The notes under the pieces are model-generated. The model did not search any database. It was not told the origin of the DNA and was given only the letters and a program-made list of their open reading frames with translations. Shown here in pieces: positions 26,720 through 33,713 of a DNA stretch of 64,000 bases (its first letter is position 1; each line of letters starts with the position of its first letter). Both the position numbers and the translations under genes were made by a program. The DNA is from Mucilaginibacter terrae (lineage in GTDB: Bacteria > Bacteroidota > Bacteroidia > Sphingobacteriales > Sphingobacteriaceae), in contig NZ_JAVLVU010000001.1 in assembly GCF_031951985.1 (NCBI RefSeq), positions 1,178,001-1,242,000 of the forward strand, in the 5' to 3' direction.

Positions 26720-27157
26720 ATGAGTAAAAACCTGATGAAGGAAAGTGTGGAGGCTGTTTGCCAATTAGCCATGATTGATGACAACCCGATTGAGCATATG
26801 CTGGTTAAGAGAATGTGCCAAACTCAGCAAATTTTTTCAAACGCCACTCACTTTTCGGATGCAAGGGTGATGCTTAACCAGTTACAAGTCAGGAATAATT
26901 GTGGCACCCAAACTCCCGATGTAATTTTACTTGATTTGCAGATGCCTGAATTTAACGGCTGGGATTTTTTGGAGCAGTTTGAAAACGTATATAAATCCTT
27001 AGATAAAAAGGTTTGTGTATATGTATTCAGTTCTTCTATCGATCCGGCCGATAAAAAGCGTTCACAAGAATTTTCGTTTGTAAGCGATTTTATATCAAAA
27101 CCCATGCGCAAAGAAACCCTGCACATGATTTATGAAAAACATGCCATAGCAGCTTAG
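26720..27157 (+). CDS. Single-domain response regulator
   Basis: This is a 145-residue stand-alone receiver domain of the kind often called Rcp1-like. It has the acidic pair D20/D21 (AMIDDNPIEHMLVKR), phosphoacceptor D72 in VILLDLQMPEFNGWDF, a Ser-rich switch region (VYVFSSSIDP) and the conserved Lys in DFISKPM. There is no output domain, so it probably passes phosphate or binds a partner protein. I use the ATG at 26720; the GTG immediately before it adds only one residue. No histidine kinase is adjacent. It converges on topB with a 14-base gap. Confidence 0.88.
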   Translation: MSKNLMKESVEAVCQLAMIDDNPIEHMLVKRMCQTQQIFSNATHFSDARVMLNQLQVRNNCGTQTPDVILLDLQMPEFNGWDFLEQFENVYKSLDKKVCVYVFSSSIDPADKKRSQEFSFVSDFISKPMRKETLHMIYEKHAIAA

Positions 27158-27171
27158 TTACATTGACTGTA

Positions 27172-29007
27172 TTATATTTGTTTGGCAACCACCCGCAAAG
27201 CTGTTCCGGCTTTCAACATCTCTGAAGTGATTGAACGGGTATACTGTTGTATCTCGGCCAAAAAAGAGTTTACCGATGCTCCCGAACGTATTTCTTCCAG
27301 GCGCTTTTCCCAATTGCCGGTAAGTTCGGCCTGGGCAATCTGCTGATCTTTTACAACACCGTAAACCGACAGACCGGTTTCGGTAGGTACCAGGTTTTTC
27401 TTTTCCCTAGTAATATAATCGCGCTTAACCAGTGTTTCAATAATAGATGCACGGGTAGCTGGAGTGCCCAATCCGCTGTCTTTCATGGCATAACGCAGTT
27501 CTTCGTCCTCAATTTCTTTGCCGGCAGTTTCAAGAGCTTTTAGTAACGAGGCTTCGTTGTATAAGGGCTTAGGCTTGGTTTGCTTTTCGAGCACAGCTTT
27601 ATTGGTTACCGGCAGGTTTTCGCCTTGGGTAACTTTAGGTAACGAAGCATTTTCTTCGTCCTTTTTCTCCTCGTCCTTATCGTTAAAAACGGCACGCCAG
27701 CCGGGTGTATTTATAACGGTGCCACTTGCCATAAATTTACTGCCCGATTGTACCGCTATCTTGGTAATCTCCTTAATACAATCCTGGTGAAAAGCTTCCA
27801 GCATACGACCAACAACCATATCATAAACGGCCTGTTGGTCGGGGGTTAATTGCCGTGCCGCCTCACCTGTGGGTAATATAGCGTGGTGATCGGTCACTTT
27901 TTTAGCGTTTACACTGCGCTTGTTTAGTTTGGCGGTGGTTAATGCGGTAGCCTGTTTGCCAAAAACATCATGACCGGTAAACTTGTCTATCAGTCCAGGT
28001 ACAGTGGCAAAAACATCATCGCCAATGTAGCGGCTACCTGTACGCGGATAGGTTACCAGCTTGCCTTCATATAGATTTTGCAACAGGCTTAACGTATAAT
28101 CGGCCGTAAAACCTTTGCGTTTATTGGCTTCCTGCTGTAAACTGCTTAAATCATGCAGTAACGGTGGCGGTTCTTTGCGGGGCTTGGCTTCAACACTTAA
28201 TATGTGTCCGCCTTGAGGGAAACCTGCTGCCACATCTTCTACCCTATCGGCAATGGTCTGGGCTTCCTCTTTGGTTTTATAACTGTTGGCTGATATGGCA
28301 CGAAACAACTGTCCGTCCTTATCAACCTGTATGGCTACCTGGTAGTATATCTGCGGTACAAAGTTTTTATTTTCGAGATACCGGGAGCATATCATGGCCA
28401 GTGTAGGCGTTTGTACCCTACCCAATGATAAAACCGACCGTGTACCCGACGACAGGCTTAACGCTTGCGTGGCATTCATGCCCACCAACCAGTCGGACTG
28501 TGAGCGGCAATGCGCCGAATTAAACAACGTGTCGTAATCGGTCCCCGGTTTCAAATTGCGGAACCCCTCTTTGATAGCCGCATCGGTTTGCGACGAAATC
28601 CAAAGCCTTTTAAACGGCTTTTTACATTTCAAAAAGTAATAAATGTAGCGAAAGATGAGTTCCCCTTCGCGCCCGGCATCCGTTGCCACGATGATCTCGG
28701 TGGCTTCGTCAAACAGTCCTTTAATAATATCGAGCTGCTTTTTAACCGAGGGATCGTCAACCATCCCCTCCTTGGTTTTTACCTTGCGAATAGCCAGCTT
28801 AAATTTTTGCGGCAACATAGGCAGGTTTTGCACGCTCCATCCATAATAGCCGTACTCCTGCGGCGGAGCCAGCTGTAACAAGTGACCAAAGGCCCAGGTA
28901 AAAGTATACCCCTTGCCCTCAATGTACCCCTCACGCTTGGTGTTGGCTCCAAACACTTTAGCAATTTCGCGTGCTACCGATGGTTTTTCGGCAATAATAA
29001 CTTTCAT
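27172..29007 (-). CDS. topB: DNA topoisomerase III
   Basis: This is a 611-residue type IA topoisomerase that relaxes and decatenates DNA through a transient 5'-phosphotyrosine link. The Toprim domain starts with MKVIIAEKPSVAREIA and has ATDAGREGEL (about 108-117). The central blocks include SDWLVGMNATQALS and VLSLGRVQTPTLAMI. The active site is VTYPRTGSRYIG, with catalytic Tyr320. YAMKDSGLGTPATRASIIETL lies further on. No C-terminal zinc-finger Cys clusters are seen, consistent with its shorter length than the 653-residue E. coli enzyme. Its ATG overlaps the stop of a small upstream gene (ATGA), so the two are translationally coupled. Confidence 0.95.
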   Translation of the reverse strand: MKVIIAEKPSVAREIAKVFGANTKREGYIEGKGYTFTWAFGHLLQLAPPQEYGYYGWSVQNLPMLPQKFKLAIRKVKTKEGMVDDPSVKKQLDIIKGLFDEATEIIVATDAGREGELIFRYIYYFLKCKKPFKRLWISSQTDAAIKEGFRNLKPGTDYDTLFNSAHCRSQSDWLVGMNATQALSLSSGTRSVLSLGRVQTPTLAMICSRYLENKNFVPQIYYQVAIQVDKDGQLFRAISANSYKTKEEAQTIADRVEDVAAGFPQGGHILSVEAKPRKEPPPLLHDLSSLQQEANKRKGFTADYTLSLLQNLYEGKLVTYPRTGSRYIGDDVFATVPGLIDKFTGHDVFGKQATALTTAKLNKRSVNAKKVTDHHAILPTGEAARQLTPDQQAVYDMVVGRMLEAFHQDCIKEITKIAVQSGSKFMASGTVINTPGWRAVFNDKDEEKKDEENASLPKVTQGENLPVTNKAVLEKQTKPKPLYNEASLLKALETAGKEIEDEELRYAMKDSGLGTPATRASIIETLVKRDYITREKKNLVPTETGLSVYGVVKDQQIAQAELTGNWEKRLEEIRSGASVNSFLAEIQQYTRSITSEMLKAGTALRVVAKQI

Positions 29008-29237
29008 ATAATGCGGAAGCGTAAGGTAATGGCTTTGCCAATGGCATCGGCCAGACGGTTAAATTCGGCATCGGTGTTATCCTTAAAGCTCCATTTATCG
29101 GCATTGCGTTCAATTACCTGTTGTTCGCCGGCCACAAGCAGCTCCAGTTCGTTAACCTTGCGATCGTTGGGCAGGGTGCTCAACAACTTAAATGTGTAAT
29201 CCTTATTTTCGAAATTTATCCTTAACAACTGTCCCAT
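29004..29237 (-). CDS. Small hypothetical protein coupled to topB
   Basis: This is a 77-residue soluble protein with no signal peptide and no family I recognise. It is charged, with a predicted beta-rich first half (MGQLLRINFENKDYTFKLLS), then ELELLVAGEQQVIERNADKW and a possible C-terminal helix (DAEFNRLADAIGKAITLRF). I use the ATG at 29237. A TTG at 29279 would add 14 residues but starts right behind the terminator of the copper operon. The stop overlaps the topB start by 4 bases (ATGA), so it is probably translated as a unit with topB and may be a partner or regulator of it. That role is inferred from position only. Confidence 0.6.
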   Translation of the reverse strand: MGQLLRINFENKDYTFKLLSTLPNDRKVNELELLVAGEQQVIERNADKWSFKDNTDAEFNRLADAIGKAITLRFRII

Positions 29238-29313
29238 ATTCTCAGGGCCGAAATTAGGCAATAGGGTTTGATACGCCAATGCTTGTTGAAAACAAGAATC
29301 TATTCAATAAAAA

Positions 29314-29343
29314 AGCCCCGGATTATCTAAGTAATCCGAGGCT
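29314..29343 (-). terminator. Terminator of the copper operon
   Basis: The arms agccccggatta (29314-29325) and taatccgaggct (29332-29343) pair with one mismatch across a 6-nt loop. On the minus strand the stem is followed by a T-rich stretch. It lies just after the multicopper oxidase gene and before the topB pair. Confidence 0.88.
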
Positions 29344-29365
29344 ATTTGCTGGAAAGTAATCTTTA

Positions 29366-31636
29366 TTAATAATTCAACGACAATCCGGCACCCCATCCCA
29401 TATCACTATCATAATGAGTACGAATACCTACATTTTTGTTGATCACATAACGCAGATCGGTCATGTATTCTCTATCGGTGTTCACCATGAAACCGGCTCG
29501 CAACCTTTTAGATACGGGGATATCCTCGCGCATTAGCGACAGGCGCACAATGCCATTATGATAAGCCTCAGCCTGAAAATTGATGAGCATGGGCAGCGTG
29601 TACATCACACCCAAACTCACAGCCCTACGGCTATCTTTTTTATTGGTTTGGCCAAAGATGTTGGTTTCGTGCTCATCCATCCCCATTTTACGGTAGCGCC
29701 AATCAAACCCAATGAACGGCATCAGCCATTGCATTTTACCAATGTACCGGCCTACGTGCGTTTCCACTTCGTAACCGTGCATGCTATTGTAACCCAAACG
29801 CCACTCGGTACCAACCGACCAGCGCGTGTTTTGAAACATGGCCTCACCATCGTTACCGTTGGTAGCAAAATCGTTTTGGGCCATAAAATGCGGCATGTTG
29901 CTTTCTTGTTGCAGCATTTTGTAGGCTTCGGCCTTATCGTGCAGTAAGGGGTTTTTATAATCGCCCACGGCAAAAACGCGGTCCATACCGGCCATCATGT
30001 GGTATAGTATGTGGCAATGGAAAAACCAATCGCCCTCGGTGTTGGCTTCAAACTCAATGGTATCGGTTTCCATGGGCATAATGTCTATCACATTTTTGAG
30101 CGGTGATTTCTCCCCCTTACCATTTAACAACCTGAAATCGAACCCGTGCAGGTGCATAGGGTGCCGCATCATGGAGTTATTGTAGAGCGTAATACGTAAT
30201 ATCTCCCCTTTCTTTACCGGAATTTTATCACTTTCAGATAGTACTCTATTATCCATGCTCCACACATAGCGGTTCATGTTACCCGTTAGGGTGAATTTGA
30301 TATTTTTCAAAGATGCATCAGGCGGAAGCGTGGTTTTGTGCGGCGCTTTGAGCATGGCGTAGTTGAGCGTAACAATACTGCCCAGCGCATTAGCGTTGTA
30401 ACGGTTAGGGTTTTTATCCATGTTCATGCTATGCCCCACGTAATTAGTTTTTTTTCCTGCCGCACCGGTTATTTCGGGATACATTACCACGTTCATGTCC
30501 ATTTGATTAAGGCTCATTTTCATGCCCATATCATCGAGGTCCCCGTTCATCTTCATCATGTCGTTCATCATCTTCATACCCTCAAAATATTTTAGGCGCG
30601 GCAAAGGTGATATGAGCTGTTTGATGCCGTTACCAATGTAATAACTGGCCCATTGCGTACGGTCTTCCGTGGTGGCCATAAACTCATACGATAAACCCTC
30701 CTGTGGTATGGTAACCACCACATCATAGGTTTCTGATACGGCAATGATCAATCGGTCAACCTCAACCGGTTCCACATCGTTACCATCGCTGGCTACCACG
30801 GTCATTTTTCCACCAGCATATCGTAACCAAAAGTAAGATGATGCGCCACCGTTAGAGATTCGCAGGCGCACTTTATCGCCCGCTTTTAGGATTTTTCCGT
30901 CAACGCTTTTCAGGTCGGTAAGGTTGTTGCCGTTGATGAGGATCTTATCGTAATACACGTCGCTTACGTCCATGGCGGTCATGCGTTTCCACTCGTTTTT
31001 CACCTTTACCCCAAGTTTGCCTTCGCGTATAGCTTCGGCGTATGATTGGGTGGCACCTTTTTTAATGGCCGCCCAATCATTGGCACTGTGCAGCATACGG
31101 TCGATATTGTTGGGGTTGAGATTGGTCCACTCGCTTAGCATGAGCGGCACGGCGGGCAGGTCGTCTATTCCCTTACGGAAGGTTTTATCATCGGCGCGTT
31201 TCTTCAATACAATGTTGCCATACATGCCAATTTGCTCCTGCAAACCCGAGTGCGAATGGTACCAGTGCGTACCGTTTTGAATAATGGGGAAACGATAAGT
31301 GTAATCAGCACCCGGCTTAATGGGATGCTGCGTAAGGAAAGGCACACCATCTTCTTTATTGGGTAAAAATATACCGTGCCAGTGCAGCGATGTATTTTCT
31401 TTCAGCTGGTTATGCACTACAATTTCCGCGGTATCACCCTCGATAAAAGTGAGCGTTGGCATGGGTATTTGCCCGTTAACAGCAATGGCGCGTTTGGCTT
31501 TACCGGCGTAGTTTACGGTGGTATCAGTCACGGTTAAATCGTACCTCACCACCTTTTGGGCATATAGAGATGGCTGAGCAAGCAGTAAAAAAACTGCCTG
31601 CACAACCATGATCGTAATAAATTTATGTTGGGTCAT
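29366..31636 (-). CDS. Multicopper oxidase (CopA-like) with C-terminal barrel-like extension
   Basis: This is a 756-residue secreted protein. The ATG at 31636 gives a proper signal peptide (HKFITIMVVQAVFLLLAQPSLYA); a GTG 12 codons upstream does not. All four copper-ligand motifs are present: HWHG near residue 85, HWYHSHSG near 125, HPMHLHGF and HCHILYHMMAGM. The type 1 and trinuclear sites therefore look intact, as in CopA/PcoA copper-tolerance oxidases. A Met-rich insert (KMMNDMMKMNG, MGMKMSLNQMDMN) precedes the last domain and probably binds Cu(I). Beyond the oxidase, about 155 residues (roughly 602-756) form alternating aromatic and polar strands ending in GAGLSLNY, resembling a small outer-membrane barrel or CopB-like region. 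It is the last gene of a copper operon and is followed by a terminator. Confidence 0.9.
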   Translation of the reverse strand: MTQHKFITIMVVQAVFLLLAQPSLYAQKVVRYDLTVTDTTVNYAGKAKRAIAVNGQIPMPTLTFIEGDTAEIVVHNQLKENTSLHWHGIFLPNKEDGVPFLTQHPIKPGADYTYRFPIIQNGTHWYHSHSGLQEQIGMYGNIVLKKRADDKTFRKGIDDLPAVPLMLSEWTNLNPNNIDRMLHSANDWAAIKKGATQSYAEAIREGKLGVKVKNEWKRMTAMDVSDVYYDKILINGNNLTDLKSVDGKILKAGDKVRLRISNGGASSYFWLRYAGGKMTVVASDGNDVEPVEVDRLIIAVSETYDVVVTIPQEGLSYEFMATTEDRTQWASYYIGNGIKQLISPLPRLKYFEGMKMMNDMMKMNGDLDDMGMKMSLNQMDMNVVMYPEITGAAGKKTNYVGHSMNMDKNPNRYNANALGSIVTLNYAMLKAPHKTTLPPDASLKNIKFTLTGNMNRYVWSMDNRVLSESDKIPVKKGEILRITLYNNSMMRHPMHLHGFDFRLLNGKGEKSPLKNVIDIMPMETDTIEFEANTEGDWFFHCHILYHMMAGMDRVFAVGDYKNPLLHDKAEAYKMLQQESNMPHFMAQNDFATNGNDGEAMFQNTRWSVGTEWRLGYNSMHGYEVETHVGRYIGKMQWLMPFIGFDWRYRKMGMDEHETNIFGQTNKKDSRRAVSLGVMYTLPMLINFQAEAYHNGIVRLSLMREDIPVSKRLRAGFMVNTDREYMTDLRYVINKNVGIRTHYDSDMGWGAGLSLNY

Positions 31637-31699
31637 TTTTAAATACTTTAGTACGGAGCCATTACAGCACACCTACTTTTTATTGCTGTTACCGAATGC

Positions 31700-32557
31700 T
31701 TATTTACTGCTGATGGTTTCCTGCACCGAACCACAGGTAAGCATTTGCGAACCATAGAACGGATTTTTAACAACGTCCTCTTTGCTCAACCAGTTACCGC
31801 CTTTACCGCCATTGTACATAGGGCAATGCTGGTAATAAAGTGTGCTGCCATAATCGGCCACCTTAGCCAGTTCATAAACGTTGGTTGAGAGCTGTGCAAA
31901 TGCGGCACGTTGTTTAGCTATGTCTTTTGATGCTGAAATTCCTGCGCCCCCGGTGGCTAAATCGTTCATTACTTTCATCCAAACCTCGTGTTCTTTGGCG
32001 CTGAGTTTATTCATCTCCACAGCTTTAACCGCAGCAATCATTGCAGTTGCTTTTTGAGCGGCCGAAGCAGCATCGGTATTTACCAAAGCATCCTTTAAAG
32101 CAAAATAATTATTAAACAAAGCCTGCAACTGTGTTTTTTGCTCAGTTAATGTTTGGGTTGAGTTATGCGCTGTATGATTGTTTTCTGCATGCGTATCAGC
32201 TTTAACGGCAGGTTTTAGTTCGCGGGTATATTGGCAGCACTCGGGTAGTTTGGCATACACATCATCGGGGGCTAAAAACTTTTCGCTATCGTAACCTACC
32301 AGGGCAATGCGTTTGAGAATTTCATCGGTGCCGGTTTTTTTGCTGTCATAGGTCAGCGTAGCCATTTTGGTATCTTTGTTCCAATCAACCTGTGCAAGGT
32401 TTTTTACATTACCGGCCTTTTCAATGGTCGATTCGCACATTTCGCAACCCCCGTATATTTTGAGGTTTACAGTTTGGGCATTTTTAATTTGAGCGTAGGT
32501 ATTTTGGGTTGACAGCGCCACAGCAAGCACTACCAATATTTTTAATATTGATTTCAT
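31700..32557 (-). CDS. Secreted HMA-domain plus DUF3347 copper protein
   Basis: This is a 285-residue periplasmic protein whose ATG at 32557 gives the signal peptide MKSILKILVVLAVALSTQNTYA. Residues about 25-100 are a heavy-metal-associated domain with the metal-binding motif GGCEMCE (Cys38 and Cys41). After a His-rich linker (THAENNHTAHNS) comes a helical DUF3347 domain (about 130-285) that ends in YYQHCPMYNGGKGGNWLS and MLTCGSVQE. This Cys/Met/His pattern is shared with the protein at 33178. It probably binds copper or passes it on to the oxidase encoded 63 bases downstream. The family is clear; the direction of metal flow is not. Confidence 0.88.
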   Translation of the reverse strand: MKSILKILVVLAVALSTQNTYAQIKNAQTVNLKIYGGCEMCESTIEKAGNVKNLAQVDWNKDTKMATLTYDSKKTGTDEILKRIALVGYDSEKFLAPDDVYAKLPECCQYTRELKPAVKADTHAENNHTAHNSTQTLTEQKTQLQALFNNYFALKDALVNTDAASAAQKATAMIAAVKAVEMNKLSAKEHEVWMKVMNDLATGGAGISASKDIAKQRAAFAQLSTNVYELAKVADYGSTLYYQHCPMYNGGKGGNWLSKEDVVKNPFYGSQMLTCGSVQETISSK

Positions 32558-32649
32558 GTTAAAAAGTTTAAATAAGTTAAATACAGAATTTACGGGCAAG
32601 CCTGAACAGCATCCCGACAAAACACACTTATGGCTATTGAGCCAAGGTT

Positions 32650-33027
32650 TTAGCTTATTTTAGGCGGTAACCAGATAGAAATATAGCCCGAAGAATAATG
32701 GGCAGCTTTATAGCCGAATGTTGTTTTTTGAGTTTCGGCAAAGGCATGTTGAGCATTTGAATTTACGGAAGCCAGCATACTAAAATGTGTAGCCGGTACA
32801 TTGTTGCAAACACAACTTTTGCATTTGCCATCGCACGCTTTTTTATGCTGTTTTTTGCCTTTACAGCAATCATGCTTGGCATCGTGCTTATCAGTTTGCA
32901 TTTTTTTGCAAGCCGATCTCTCCTTTTGCGCTTTTGCAGAAACACAGGCATATGTTTTTCCCGGCATCAAAAAGAAGCCGAGGCTCATGATGAGCAGTAA
33001 AACCATATGTGTTCTGTAATTTTTCAA
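32650..33027 (-). CDS. Small secreted Cys/His/Lys-rich protein, likely metal-binding
   Basis: This is a 125-residue protein with a signal peptide (MKNYRTHMVLLLIMSLGFFLMPGKTYA). The mature part is strongly basic and carries eight cysteines within about 50 residues (ACVS, SACKK, HDCCKG, ACDGKCKSCVCNN), mixed with histidines. This pattern suits Cu(I) or Zn binding, and it is the first gene of the copper operon. The C-terminal part (HFSMLASVNSN to the end) has no recognisable domain. A TAACTTTG box ends 5 bases before the ATG, so the mRNA may be nearly leaderless. Met8 is an alternative start but would remove the positive charges of the signal peptide. I do not recognise a named family. Confidence 0.7.
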   Translation of the reverse strand: MKNYRTHMVLLLIMSLGFFLMPGKTYACVSAKAQKERSACKKMQTDKHDAKHDCCKGKKQHKKACDGKCKSCVCNNVPATHFSMLASVNSNAQHAFAETQKTTFGYKAAHYSSGYISIWLPPKIS

Positions 33028-33032
33028 CTATG

Positions 33033-33040
33033 CAAAGTTA
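33033..33040 (-). promoter_or_regulatory. Promoter box TAACTTTG of the copper operon
   Basis: Read on the minus strand this is TAACTTTG, an exact TAnnTTTG match. It lies directly before the Cys-rich gene and after the hairpin that ends the previous operon. The predicted transcription start falls within about 3 bases of the start codon. Confidence 0.6.
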
Positions 33041-33089
33041 TAAAATGCCTGAATGTAAATATCGTTTTTATGTCTTTTTTAAAAAAAAG

Positions 33090-33119
33090 CAAGGCATCCT
33101 CTCCAATTAAGATGCCTTG
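33090..33119 (-). terminator. Terminator of the FecIR/SusCD/protease operon
   Basis: The arms caaggcatc (33090-33098) and gatgccttg (33111-33119) form a perfect 9-bp stem with a 12-nt loop, followed on the minus strand by a long T-run. It separates the DUF3347 gene at 33178 from the copper operon promoter. Confidence 0.87.
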
Positions 33120-33177
33120 TGAAACTATAACTAACTAAACTCAAATAAAGAACGCTTGAAGATGTAGAGCGGCTATT

Positions 33178-33702
33178 TTATAACTGACCTTTAACCTCGC
33201 CGCAGGTTAGCATATTTTTAGGATAGTAAGGGTTTTTGATCTCCTTACTATTGCTTACCCATGTAACCCCGGTCATGGGGCATTGCTGGTAATAAACTTT
33301 GGTTTCTTTAATAAACCTGTATTTTTCGGCAAGCTCCCAAAAGCCTTTTGATACGATGGCAAAGTGCTTGCGCTGCTCGTTAATGTTTTTTGTGGCAGCC
33401 ATTGCCTTTGCTTCTTCAATAATATCGGCACGTAGTTTTTTCATAGCCATCAGGTTTTCCAACTCATGCGAGCGCAATCTTACCTTGATCATTTCATCGG
33501 CAAACTTTTGTGCGCCAGCGGCAACACCTACCGAGTCTGATTTCACAAGCCCGTCTTTTACGGCCAGGTAGGCCGGCAAGGCGGTATCATTACGGCGCGA
33601 AATAGCCGAATCGCGTTGAGCAAGCGTACTGTCTTGCTGGGCAAAGGCAGCCTTACCAGCCATCACCACCAGTACAATGGCTAAAACTTTTAAAATTTTC
33701 AT
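33178..33702 (-). CDS. DUF3347 domain protein, last gene of the protease operon
   Basis: This is a 174-residue periplasmic protein with a signal peptide (MKILKVLAIVLVVMAGKAAFAQ) and a helical DUF3347 domain. Its end, VYYQQCPMTGVTWVSNSKEI then NPYYPKNMLTCGEV, matches the end of the HMA-DUF3347 protein at 31700 almost motif for motif (CPM, NP(F/Y)Y and MLTCG), but it has no HMA domain. DUF3347 is often linked to copper-efflux proteins, so metal binding by the Cys/Met pairs is likely. It begins 11 bases after the metalloprotease gene and precedes the terminator, so it belongs to the sigma/FecR/SusCD operon rather than to the copper operon. Confidence 0.82.
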   Translation of the reverse strand: MKILKVLAIVLVVMAGKAAFAQQDSTLAQRDSAISRRNDTALPAYLAVKDGLVKSDSVGVAAGAQKFADEMIKVRLRSHELENLMAMKKLRADIIEEAKAMAATKNINEQRKHFAIVSKGFWELAEKYRFIKETKVYYQQCPMTGVTWVSNSKEIKNPYYPKNMLTCGEVKGQL

Positions 33703-33713
33703 AACCTGTTCAA

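Noticed and set aside
31637..31672. GTG start giving a longer multicopper oxidase
   Set aside because: The extra 12 residues disturb the signal peptide, while the ATG at 31636 gives a standard one.
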